A stretch of 64,000 bases of DNA, from contig NZ_CP114058.1 of assembly GCF_026967475.1 (NCBI RefSeq), positions 4,278,001 through 4,342,000 of the forward strand, in the 5' to 3' direction. Below are positions 17,409 to 26,134 of this stretch, piece by piece. The stretch comes from Rouxiella chamberiensis (GTDB lineage: Bacteria > Pseudomonadota > Gammaproteobacteria > Enterobacterales > Enterobacteriaceae). The translations under genes and the position numbers were made by a program. Under the pieces are notes generated by a model. It was not told the DNA's origin and made no database searches. It saw nothing but the letters and a program-made list of their open reading frames with translations. The first letter of the stretch is position 1. Every line of letters begins with the position of its first letter.

Positions 17409-17924
17409 ATGGCTTTGCCTAGAAAATTAAAGATGTTGAACCTGTTCAACGATGCCAACAGTTATCAGGGCGTGGTGTCCTCAATTACGCTGCCAAAACT
17501 GACCCGCAAGCTGGAAAACTATCGCGGCGGCGGCATGAACGGGGCCGCGCCGGTTGACCTTGGGCTGGATGATGACGCACTGGCGGTCGAGTGGTCGATG
17601 GGCGGTATTGACGATCTGGTGCTCAAGCAGTGGGGGAGCGCCCAAATTGCGGGCGTGCCGCTGCGCTTTGCTGGCTCCTATCAACGCGACGACACCGGCG
17701 AGACAACGGCGGTCGAAGTGGTGATGCGCGGACGCCACAAGGAAATCGACATGGGTGAGAAAAAGCAGGGCGAAGACACCGAAACCAAAGTTTCTACGCA
17801 ATGTACGTATTACAAACTCACCTGGGGCGGTCAGGAGCTGCTCGAGATCGACACTATCAACATGATTGAGAAGGTGAACGGCGTAGACCTGCTTGCGGAG
17901 CATCGCAAAAACATCGGCCTGTAA
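17409..17924 (+). CDS. FII: Tail tube protein FII
   Basis: Major tail tube protein, 171 residues (172 in P2). It begins MALPRKLKMLNLFNDANSYQ and contains MRGRHKEIDMGEKKQGED followed by CTYYKLTWGGQELLEIDTIN, both strongly conserved in the family. It follows FI by 13 bases with an AAGGAG ribosome site. It polymerises inside the FI sheath. Confidence 0.96.
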   Translation: MALPRKLKMLNLFNDANSYQGVVSSITLPKLTRKLENYRGGGMNGAAPVDLGLDDDALAVEWSMGGIDDLVLKQWGSAQIAGVPLRFAGSYQRDDTGETTAVEVVMRGRHKEIDMGEKKQGEDTETKVSTQCTYYKLTWGGQELLEIDTINMIEKVNGVDLLAEHRKNIGL

Positions 17925-17981
17925 TTTATCAAGCCAGCGTTAAGGCGCTGGTCACAACTGACTTTAAAGAGACAACATTTT

Positions 17982-18260
17982 ATGGAACAGAACGAAAACA
18001 TGGTAACGCTGGATACCCCGATTAAGCGCGGCGAAACCGAAATCACCCAGGTAGAAATTATCAAACCCAATGCCGGTGCGTTGCGCGGCGTAGGCTTGGC
18101 CGCCGTGGCAAATGCCGACGTTGACGCGCTGCTGGTTGTCCTGCCGCGTATTACCCTGCCAAGCCTGACCAAGGACGAAGTGGGCAGGATGGAGTTGCCC
18201 GACCTGGTGGCGCTGGCAGGAAAGGTGATCGGTTTTTTATCGCCGAAGTCGGAGAAATAG
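17982..18260 (+). CDS. E: Tail assembly protein E
   Basis: Tail assembly chaperone, 92 residues (91 in P2). The zero-frame product ends FLSPKSEK at 18260. It contains the slippery heptamer TTTTTTA near its end, from which the longer E+E' product is made. The N-terminal segment LDTPIKRGETEITQVEII is typical. Located between tail tube FII and tape measure T, where chaperones of this type sit. Confidence 0.94.
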   Translation: MEQNENMVTLDTPIKRGETEITQVEIIKPNAGALRGVGLAAVANADVDALLVVLPRITLPSLTKDEVGRMELPDLVALAGKVIGFLSPKSEK

Positions 18261-18412
18261 ACTGGCCTCGCGGCCTGATGGTCAATGACCTGATGGCCGA
18301 TATCGCAATCCTGTTTCACTGGCAACCCTCCGAGATGTTCAATATGACGCTGGCCGAGTTATTGGACTGGCGTCACAAAGCCCTCTTGCGAAACGGAAAC
18401 ACTGATGAGTAA
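17982..18412 (+). CDS. E': Tail assembly frameshift product E+E'
   Basis: A -1 ribosomal shift at the heptamer 18233-18239 continues the chain as ...FFIAEVGEIDWPRGL and ends TDE at 18412, giving 143 residues (142 in P2 E+E'). The extension contains WQPSEMFNMTLAEL, the conserved E' part. The E' end overlaps the T start, as in P2. The shift is programmed in P2 and lambda-like tails; here it is inferred from the slippery site and the open downstream frame. Confidence 0.88.
18233..18239 (+). promoter_or_regulatory. Programmed -1 frameshift heptamer (E to E')
   Basis: T TTT TTA is placed exactly in the zero frame (GGT TTT TTA) as a canonical X XXY YYZ slippery site. It differs from the other indels in this window because both the short and long products exist in P2. 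Confidence 0.85.
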
Positions 18413-20901
18413 CAGCTTAAAATTGCAGGTGCTGCTTAAAGCCGTTGACCAGGCGAGCCGACCTTTTAAGGCTATTCAGAAACGCTTCGAAATCATTGTC
18501 AGGTGACGTCAAGAAAGCCGAAGAAAACCTGCGCGAATTGAATGCCCAGGCATCCAAAGTGGAAGGGTTTCGCAAAAGCAGCGCCCAGCTTGCTGTCACC
18601 AGCCAGGCACTTAAAAAAGCCCAGGAAGAAACCGCCGCGCTTGCGCTTCAAATTCGAAATACCGCCAATCCGACCAAGGCACAAATCCGACTGCTTGAGC
18701 AATCCAAGCGTGCGACCGCCGAGCTGCAAACCAAACAAAACGGCCTGCGTCTTTCCGTTCAGCAGCAACGTGAAGCGCTCAGCGCTGCCGGTATATCGAC
18801 CAAGCGGCTGAGTTCGGAGCAGCAACGTCTCAAGGCCGCTGCTGATGCGGCCAAAAGCAGCATTGTTCGCCAGAAACAGGAGCTGGCGCGTTTGAGTCAG
18901 CAGCAGGAAAAGCTCAATCGTGTGAGTGAGCGTTACAGGGCGGGGCAAGAGTTATCCGGCAAGGTGCGTAACATTGGCGGCGCTGGCATTGGCATGGCAA
19001 CGGTCGGCGGTGTGGCAGAAATGACCCTGCTCAAGCCTGGCTTCGAATTCGCGCAGAAAAACTCGACGTTGCAGGCAACACTCGGCTTAGAAAAGAATTC
19101 CCCTGAAATGGCGGCGTTGCGAACCCAGGCGAGGCAAATCGGTGATAACACGGCGGCTTCCGCCGGTGACGCTGCCTCGGCACAAAATATCATTGCCAAG
19201 GGCGGCGGCGATGTCTCGGCAGTCATGGCCGCAACGCCGGTCACGTTGAATATGTCCCTGGCAAACGAACGTTCAATGGAGGACAACGCCCGCCTTTTGA
19301 TGAGCACGAAAAACGCCTTTGGTCTGGCTAACAGTCAGGTCGCGCACCTGGGCGACGTGATTTCTTCCACGCTGAATAAAACCGCCACGGACTTTGAAGG
19401 CCTGAGCGATGCGATGACCTACATTGCGCCAGGCGCGAAAAAGGCCGATGTCAGCGTTGAGCAGACGGCGGCAATTGTTGGTTCTCTGGCAGACAAAGGC
19501 ATAACCGGCAGCATGGCGGGAACGGGAACCAGCGCACTGCTTACGCGTTTGCAAGGGCCAACAGGCGAGGCTTTCAAGGCGCTCAAGGAATTGAATGTGA
19601 AAACCTCGGACAGCAAAGGCAACATGCGCCCCGTGTTCACAATTTTGAAGGAGATGCAGCGGTCATTCACTAAAAACAAGCTCGGTACGGCACAGCAGGC
19701 AGAATACCTCAAAACCATTTTTGGCGAAGATGCCATGAAATCGGCGGCCATACTGCTTGATGATGCCGTGAGCGGAAAGCTGGATAGGCTGACGAGCACA
19801 TTTGAGCATTCAGATGGCAGCACGGAAAAGCTGGTCAAGGTGCAGCAAGACAACCTGGGCGGCGATTTCAAAGAACTGCAATCGGGCTATGAGGCTATTG
19901 GTACTGACTTGTTTGACCAACAGGACAGCAGTTTGAGAAAGCTCACTCAAAGCCTTACTGCGTTTCTTTTGAAGGTTGACGGATGGATACAGAAAAACCC
20001 TGAACTTGCAAAAGGTTTAGGGACAGCCGCTACAGCTGGCTTAATTCTAACTGGTGTTATTGGGGCAATTGGTCTGGTGGCATGGCCGGTTATGACAGGT
20101 TTGAATGTGTTGATTGCAGGTGCTGGCTTTCTCGGCACTGCATTCAGCGTTGCAGGCAGTACGATTGCCGGTGTCTTTGGCGCGATTACATGGCCCGTGG
20201 TTGCAGCTGTTGCGGTGATTGTCGGTGCCGTGCTGATGATACGAAAATATTGGGAGCCAATCAGCGCCTTTTTCGGCGGCGTGATGGAAGGTATTAAAGC
20301 GGCATTTCTACCCGTCGGTGATGCGCTGGCCCCGTTCGCTGACCAATTTGGGTGGATAGCCGATAAGGTCAAGGCCGCGTGGGGATGGTTTAAGGAATTG
20401 GTTGCGCCGGTCAAAGCCACGCAGGAATCACTCGACAATTGCCGCGGCGCGGGCAAGCAATTCGGCGAATGGATCGGCAGCGCATTACGTATCCCACTGG
20501 ACGCACTGAACCAACTGCGCACCGGCATAGATTGGGTGTTGGACAAGCTGGGGTTGATAGATGACAAATCAAACGGCCTCGCCGATAAGGTGCCGAAAAA
20601 TGGCGAGCCAGGCAGCGCGGCTTTTGGGGGTGGGGGGTATACCCCTGCGCCAGGTGAGCGTATGCCATTGGCTTTTGGTGGGGGTGCCTATGCGCCGATT
20701 TCTGCGGGCGACGGTTATGCGCCGGTGACTCGCGGAGGCGGGGGAGGGTTCGTTGATAAAAGTCAGACAACCAATCATTACCAGATAAACATTCCGGCAG
20801 GCATGAGCAAAGACGACGCGCTGGCACTTATGGCGCAAGACCGCCAACGACAGGAGCGTGAACGACTTGCCCGCCAACGCAGTCAGATGGGAAATGATTA
20901 A
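18405..20901 (+). CDS. T: Tail tape measure protein T (one-base insertion)
   Basis: Tape measure that sets tail length, 831 residues once repaired (815 in P2). The true start MSNSLKLQVLLKAVDQASRP at 18405 overlaps the end of E'. Near 18480 the sequence CAGAAACGCT has one A too many (expected CAGAACGCT, reading IQNASKSLSG), so the first 26 codons are out of frame with the rest. An extended coiled coil covers about residues 30-170, hydrophobic segments lie around 525-600, and a Gly-rich tail precedes the end. Confidence 0.92.
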
Positions 20902-20913
20902 GGAGCAGGTAAC

Positions 20914-21486
20914 ATGATGATGACATTAGGCATGATGGTATTCATGCGCCAGACCTTGCCCTATCAGGGGTTGCAGCACAACGTTGATTATCGATGGCCG
21001 ACCAATAACCGTGTAGGCCAGCGCGCGACCGCGCAATTTCTCGGGCCAGGCGACGAGAAAATAACCCTCAGCGGGCTACTACTTCCGGAAATTACCGGCG
21101 GTAAAGTGTCATTGGCAACGCTCAAGGCGCTGGCAGACTTGGGGCGGGCATGGCCGCTGATTGGAGGCGATGGCACGATTTATGGAATGTACGTGGTTGA
21201 AAATATCAACACCAATGCATCGGAGTTTTTCTCTGACGGCAGCGCCCGCCGTATTGAATTTAACGCGAGCCTCCTGCGCGTAGATGAGTCGCTGACTGCG
21301 ATGTTTGGCGATTTAAAAACGCAGGCTAACGATTTGCTGGGACAAGGCAACAACCTTTCTTCAAGCGTTCAATCTGTAATCGGTAGCCTATCCTCTCAGG
21401 CTCAAACTATTGTCGGGGGCTGTTGTCATGATCACCTCAGTGAACCTGCCGGCAGGGGCCGAGGTTACGCCGGATTTTATGATTAA
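20914..21486 (+). CDS. U: Tail terminator protein U (probable one-base deletion near the 3' end)
   Basis: Tail protein U of P2 (159 residues there). The body from MMMTLGMMVFMRQTLPYQGL to about residue 168 is normal and includes the conserved DYRWPTNNRVGQRA. The end as read (GGCCHDHLSEPAGRGRGYAG...) is unnatural and runs 59 bases into D. If the G run at 21415-21419 is one base short, U would end IVGGLLS at 21431 with its TGA overlapping the D ATG, a typical phage junction. Identity is secure; the end is uncertain. Confidence 0.88.
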   Translation: MMMTLGMMVFMRQTLPYQGLQHNVDYRWPTNNRVGQRATAQFLGPGDEKITLSGLLLPEITGGKVSLATLKALADLGRAWPLIGGDGTIYGMYVVENINTNASEFFSDGSARRIEFNASLLRVDESLTAMFGDLKTQANDLLGQGNNLSSSVQSVIGSLSSQAQTIVGGCCHDHLSEPAGRGRGYAGFYD

Positions 21487-22573
21487 CCTCGACCAGCGCG
21501 ACATAACGCAAAATATCCGCTCACGATTACTGTCACTGAACCTTACCGATAATCGTGGGTTTGAAGCTGACCAGCTTGATATTGAGCTGGACGACGCCGA
21601 CGGCATGGTAACCATGCCGGAGCGCGGAGCCGTATTGTCGGTATTTCTTGGGTGGAAGGGTTCCGCACTGGTTGGAAAGGGGAGCTTTACCGTTGATGAA
21701 GTTGAACATCATGGCGCGCCTGATACGCTGACAATTCGCGCCCGCAGTGCCGATTTCAGAGGCACGCTAAATTCCCGTCGTGCCTTGTCCTACCATGACA
21801 CCACGCTGGGTGAGGTTGTTACACAGATTGCCGAGCGCAATAACTTGAAAGCCATGCTGGCCGACGGGCTGGCAAACATTGCGATCCCGCATATCGACCA
21901 GACGCAGGAGACGGACGCTAAATTTATTACTCGCCTGGCAACGTTGAATGGCGCAATAGCTGCCGTAAAACAGGGTCGTCTGTTGTTTATCAAGCCAGGC
22001 ACAGGCGTAACCGCCACCGGTAAGCCTATCCCACAAATGACCATCATCCGAAAAGATGGCGATCGCCACAGTTTCAGTATTGCTGACCGAGGGGCATACA
22101 CTGGCGTAACGGCTAGTTGGCTGCACACTAAAGACCCTGCGCCCAAAAAGGTAAAGGTGAAGCGCAAGAAAAGCGAGCCACACCTGCGCGCTCTGGAACA
22201 CCCTAAGGCCAAGGTGAAGAAGAAAGCGACCAAAAAGCCCGAGGAAAAAGAAGGCGAATACATGGCCGGAACGGAGGACAACGTGCTGGCTCTTACCACA
22301 GTTTATGCGACCAAGTCAGCGGCCATGCGTGCAGCGACATCCAAATGGGAGAAGTTGCAGCGCGGTGTGGCGGAATTTTCTTTAACGCTGGCAATGGGGC
22401 GTGCGGATCTCTTTCCTGAAACGCCGGTAACGGTCAGTGGATTCAAAACGGTAATTGATGCCCAGCGGTGGATAATCAGTAAGGTACAGCACAATATGAG
22501 CAATAGCGGCTTTATTACCATGCTGAATTTAGAGGTGCTGCTGTCAGATGTGAGCTATGAGGAATTTGAGTGA
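21428..22573 (+). CDS. D: Tail protein D (late control protein)
   Basis: Phage late-control D / baseplate hub protein, 381 residues (387 in P2). ATG 21428 gives MITSVNLPAGAEVTPDFMIN. The hub-type stretch FEADQLDIELDDADGMVTMP is characteristic, and a lysine-rich linker occurs around residues 240-275. The C-terminus LNLEVLLSDVSYEEFE is complete. Last structural gene before ogr. Confidence 0.95.
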   Translation: MITSVNLPAGAEVTPDFMINLDQRDITQNIRSRLLSLNLTDNRGFEADQLDIELDDADGMVTMPERGAVLSVFLGWKGSALVGKGSFTVDEVEHHGAPDTLTIRARSADFRGTLNSRRALSYHDTTLGEVVTQIAERNNLKAMLADGLANIAIPHIDQTQETDAKFITRLATLNGAIAAVKQGRLLFIKPGTGVTATGKPIPQMTIIRKDGDRHSFSIADRGAYTGVTASWLHTKDPAPKKVKVKRKKSEPHLRALEHPKAKVKKKATKKPEEKEGEYMAGTEDNVLALTTVYATKSAAMRAATSKWEKLQRGVAEFSLTLAMGRADLFPETPVTVSGFKTVIDAQRWIISKVQHNMSNSGFITMLNLEVLLSDVSYEEFE

Positions 22574-22652
22574 TTCACTTAAAGTGAGTTTTAACTTGCT
22601 TTGGGTGAGTTATGCGTGTAGATAGTCTTAAACTTCTGAGGAGACTGCCTGA

Positions 22653-22871
22653 ATGATGAATTGCCCGCTTTGCCAAAATACCGCTCATACTAGATCCAGT
22701 CGATTCCTCAGTACTGAAACAAAAGAAAGATATCACCAATGCACAAATATTAACTGCGGGTGCACTTTTAAATCACTTGAAACCATTGAGTATATAATTT
22801 CAAAACCTGCTTTGATCAATCCAGTGCCACCGCATCCTGGTCGAGGCAATCAAGGCAATCTTTGGATTTAA
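22653..22871 (+). CDS. ogr: Late transcription activator Ogr (Delta-type zinc finger)
   Basis: Activator of the P, O, V and F late promoters, 72 residues as in P2 Ogr. The zinc-binding cysteines are visible in NCPLCQNTAHTR and CTNINCGCTF, and TKERYHQC is nearly identical to P2. ATG 22656 just inside is an alternative start. It binds TGTTGT-N12-ACNNCA sites such as 6223-6246 and 16128-16151. A short dyad TCACTT-A-AAGTGA lies in the 79-base gap between D and ogr and may be part of its own promoter. Confidence 0.95.
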   Translation: MMNCPLCQNTAHTRSSRFLSTETKERYHQCTNINCGCTFKSLETIEYIISKPALINPVPPHPGRGNQGNLWI

Positions 22872-22885
22872 AAATTATTTTTGTA

Positions 22886-22910
22886 AAGCCTGCGCAAGCA
22901 GGTTTTTTTT
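22886..22910 (+). terminator. Terminator after ogr
   Basis: CCTGC-GCAA-GCAGG forms a 5-bp stem with a GNRA-type loop, followed by eight T. It ends the last prophage transcript. Confidence 0.85.
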
Positions 22911-22949
22911 GCCGTAAAAGCGACTCGAAAACATAGGTCAGTTTTTTTG

Positions 22950-22971
22950 TGCGACACTTTTGCGACACTTT
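22950..22971 (+). repeat. Two tandem 11-bp repeats, candidate integrase arm sites
   Basis: TGCGACACTTT occurs twice head to tail, 66 bases from the tRNA end and inside the phage side of the junction. Repeated short boxes close to the core are typical of integrase arm-type sites. The assignment is by position only. Confidence 0.5.
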
Positions 22972-22982
22972 GCCCTAGGAAC

Positions 22983-23010
22983 AAAAAAGCCACTCGCTAA
23001 GGAGTGGCTT
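22983..23010 (-). terminator. Terminator for tRNA-Ile2
   Basis: Read on the minus strand, AAGCCACTC-loop-GAGTGGCTT is a perfect 9-bp stem followed by a run of T. It lies 27 bases beyond the tRNA 3' end. If the attachment core is the tRNA end, this terminator is phage-supplied. Confidence 0.8.
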
Positions 23011-23036
23011 AAATGCCTGATTTAACAGGGAAAATC

Positions 23037-23113
23037 TGGTGGCCCCTACTGGACTTGAACCAGTGACCAAGCGATTATGAGTCGCGTGCTCTAACCAACT
23101 GAGCTAAGGGGCC
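23037..23113 (-). tRNA. ileX: tRNA-Ile2 (anticodon CAU, lysidine type); attR core
   Basis: A complete cloverleaf with encoded CCA, 77 bases. Its 5' half GGCCCCTTAGCTCAGTTGG and anticodon loop CTCATAATC closely match E. coli ileX, which reads AUA after conversion of the anticodon C34 to lysidine. The position beside mug also matches ileX. The prophage lies at its 3' end, so this intact copy is the attR side and the 3' half is the probable crossover region. Confidence 0.93.
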
Positions 23114-23256
23114 GCGGTGCGGGATTATACGGTAGTTCGCAGCCTCAGGTCTACACTTCATCCAACTGTATGCGTGTTTTATGTTCAACTTTTAGCTTGT
23201 TGTTATTGCTGCGAGTTTTTAGGATAACCTCATTAAATACGGCTCAAGGCATAAAC

Positions 23257-23751
23257 ATGATTACTGACATTATCAGTTCGAACCTGCAGGTGGTTTTTTG
23301 CGGCATTAATCCGGGTCTTTCGACGGCGCATCACGGCTTTCATTTTGCCAATGGCAACAACCGCTTCTGGAAGGTCATCCATCAGGCAGGATTCACGGAA
23401 CGGCAGCTCAAACCGGAAGAGGAGCAGCATCTGCTGGATACGCGCTGCGGCATTACGATGCTGGTCGAACGCCCAACGGTCGAGGCGACGGAACTGGCTC
23501 GCAATGAGTTGCAAGAGGGCGGAGAAGCGCTGAAAGCGAAAATGATGCAGTATCAACCGAAAGCGCTGGCAGTATTGGGCAAGCAGGCTTTTAGCAGCGC
23601 GTTTGGTATTCGCAAGGTCGCGTGGGGCCGTCAGGAACTGATGATAGGTGAAACGGAAGTCTGGGTTCTACCGAATCCAAGCGGCCTCAATCGCGCGACA
23701 TTGGACGAACTCGTTAATCGCTATCGCGAGTTGTTTGATGCCATTGAATAG
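23257..23751 (+). CDS. mug: G/U mismatch-specific DNA glycosylase Mug
   Basis: Removes uracil or thymine opposite guanine and ethenocytosine in base excision repair. The 164-residue protein is close to E. coli Mug (168). The catalytic motif GINPGLS (Asn near residue 17) and the second motif LPNPSGLNR are present. ATG 23257 gives [20 protein letters not shown]; upstream in-frame codons have no conservation. It converges with rpoD, with the shared terminator at 23925 between them. Confidence 0.95.
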   Translation: MITDIISSNLQVVFCGINPGLSTAHHGFHFANGNNRFWKVIHQAGFTERQLKPEEEQHLLDTRCGITMLVERPTVEATELARNELQEGGEALKAKMMQYQPKALAVLGKQAFSSAFGIRKVAWGRQELMIGETEVWVLPNPSGLNRATLDELVNRYRELFDAIE

Positions 23752-23924
23752 CGCCAGGAAGCTTTGTAACCGCTTTCTGAACATGCATCTCCTCTTTGCC
23801 AGAGAAAAAACAAACGTTTGGCGGGCAGGGGTTACAAAAACTCCGATGTTGGGAACCGTTCAGCACGGCGCATTCTCATTAATCAGCAGAAAAAAACGGT
23901 CGATATTCTTCTGCGATACCCAAT

Positions 23925-23960
23925 AAAAAAGCCCCATCGGGTCGTCCAGATGGGGCTTTT
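23925..23960. terminator. Bidirectional terminator between mug and rpoD
   Basis: GCCCCATC and GATGGGGC pair over 8 bp around a 10-base loop, with A6 before and T4 after, so it can work in both directions. It lies 37 bases beyond the rpoD stop. The rest of the mug-rpoD gap (23752-23997) has no gene. Confidence 0.85.
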
Positions 23961-23997
23961 AGCGTTCGGCTGTGGGTCAGCACTCGACGATTAGCGA

Positions 23998-25837
23998 TTA
24001 ATCGTCGAGGAAGCTGCGCAGAACTTCGGAGCGGCTTGGGTGGCGCAATTTACGCAACGCCTTCGCTTCAATCTGACGAATACGCTCACGGGTAACGTCG
24101 AACTGTTTGCCCACTTCTTCAAGCGTGTGGTCAGTGTTCATATCGATACCGAAACGCATACGCAGCACTTTCGCTTCACGTGCGGTCAGACCGGCAAGCA
24201 CGTCGTGCGTCGCAGAACGCAGGCTCTCGGAAGTCGCAGAGTCCAGCGGCAGCTCGAGGGTAGTATCCTCGATGAAATCACCCAGATGCGAATCTTCATC
24301 GTCGCCGATTGGCGTTTCCATGGAGATAGGCTCTTTGGCAATCTTCAGCACCTTGCGGATCTTGTCTTCCGGCATCAGCATACGTTCGGCCAGCTCTTCC
24401 GGCGTCGGCTCGCGACCCATCTCCTGCAGCATCTGACGAGAAATACGGTTGAGTTTGTTGATAGTCTCAATCATATGCACCGGAATACGGATGGTACGCG
24501 CCTGGTCGGCGATGGAGCGGGTGATAGCCTGACGGATCCACCAGGTCGCATAAGTCGAGAACTTGTAACCACGACGGTATTCAAACTTGTCTACCGCTTT
24601 CATCAGGCCGATATTACCTTCCTGAATCAGGTCGAGGAACTGCAAACCGCGGTTGGTGTATTTCTTGGCGATAGAAATAACCAGACGCAAGTTGGCTTCC
24701 ACCATCTCTTTCTTGGCGCGACGCGCTTTCGCTTCACCGATCGACATGCGACGGTTGATATCTTTAACCTGTTCGATGGTCAGACCGGTTTCTTCTTCGA
24801 TCTGGCGCAGTTTTTGAAGACCACGCTGCACATCTTCGGTTACTTCTTTCAGTTTTTCAGACCATGGCTTGGCCATTGCCAGTGCAGCATCGAACCAGGT
24901 TTGGTTGGTTTCGTTACCTGCGAACAGATTGACGAAGTTTTTCTTCGGCATTTTGCACTGTTCAACGCACAGCTTCATGATCAGACGTTCCTGGGCACGA
25001 GCTGCGGTCCATCATGGAGCGCATGCTGTTTACCAGGAAATCGAACTGTTTTGGCACCAGACGGAACTGTTTGAAGACTTCGGACAGCTTCAGAATCTCT
25101 TCGGCAGAGCTCTTGTGGCTGCGGCCATTCTTCTTGATGACAGAACGCGTCGCTTCATGCTGTTCACGCAGTTCGGTGAACTTCTGGCGCGCCAGCTCAG
25201 GGTCAATGCTGTTGTCGTCTTCTGCATCGTCGTCTTCGTCTTCGTCATCGTCCGAGTCGTCCAGCTCTTCGTTGGACAGTTCGGAACCGACGTGCGTCGC
25301 GGTCGGTGCAATATCTTCTTCTGCGTTAGGATCAACAAAACCGGTTATCAAATCTGACAGGCGTGCTTCGCCCGCTTCAACACGGTCATATTGCTCTAAC
25401 AAATAGGTGATAGCTTCAGGATATTCGGCAACCGAGCACTGAACCTGGTTGATACCGTCTTCGATACGTTTGGCGATGTCGATTTCGCCTTCACGGGTCA
25501 GAAGTTCAACGGTACCCATTTCACGCATATACATGCGGACAGGATCGGTGGTACGGCCGATTTCAGATTCTACGCTTGAGAGCACCTGCGCTGCTGCTTC
25601 TGCTGCATCTTCGTCGGTATCAGGTCTATTTTCGGCCAGCATCAAGTCATCGGCATCAGGCGCTTCTTCAAGAACCTGAATACCCATGTCGTTGATCATC
25701 TGGATGATGTCTTCGATCTGGTCGGAGTCGACGATATCTTCCGGCAGATGGTCATTGACCTCAGCAAAGGTCAAATAGCCTTGCTCCTTACCACGGGTGA
25801 CAAGTAGCTTAAGCTGTGACTGCGGGTTTTGCTCCAT
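23998..25837 (-). CDS. rpoD: RNA polymerase sigma-70 factor RpoD (frame broken by one indel)
   Basis: Primary sigma factor. Region 1.1 begins [20 protein letters not shown] at 25837; an acidic tract ([17 protein letters not shown]), region 2 ([20 protein letters not shown]) and the region 4.2 helix-turn-helix ([20 protein letters not shown]) follow. Near 25001 the coding strand reads GACCGCAGCTCGTGCC where sigma-70 needs GACCGCGTTCGTGCC (D-R-V-R-A), one base extra, which splits the gene. Repaired length is 612 residues (613 in E. coli). As rpoD is essential, the break must be a sequence error. Third gene of rpsU-dnaG-rpoD. Confidence 0.96.
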
Positions 25838-26134
25838 AAGACGGTATCCACACTTCAGAGTATTGGGTTGGTGTCGGTCGGCGAAACCGCCAACAATAAC
25901 ATTTGGGGCGTATTTGATTTCGCCGCGGCCCACTATGGCGGCATTCGGCGGGGTAGCATCCCGCTATATATCGGCACTTAAGCCGTTGAGTTCTGTCTGG
26001 CAAAGTCTGTGTAGCCTGGCTGCGTTCAATCACGCCGGTGACTTGCCGAGGCAAGCTCCCGGAAACGTTCGCGCTTGTCGCCCTGCCGTAGCACCAATGA
26101 CGTTGCGTTCCCCTTTGAATCAGGAGAATAGTCG

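Larger units (their letters stand above)
1..23036. mobile_element. P2-like prophage, right two thirds, integrated at tRNA-Ile2
   Basis: The block from the left edge to the tRNA gene carries P2-family genes in canonical order: A, cos, Q-P leftward, O N M L X Y K lysB lysC R S V W J I H G FI FII E T U D, then ogr. The right boundary is placed at the 3' end of the tRNA-Ile2 gene on the minus strand, the usual P2-family integration position. Integrase, immunity and early regulators plus attL should lie to the left of the window, so the element is longer than 23 kb. Several late genes carry single-base indels, but host essential genes do too, so this is not taken as prophage decay. Confidence 0.95.

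Noticed and set aside
24040-25074. A 344-codon frame opposite rpoD, and similar long antisense frames at 37192-38358, 47217-48245 and 53080-54372
   Set aside because: All lie opposite well-conserved genes and have low-complexity His/Gln/Arg-rich composition; no ribosome site or context.
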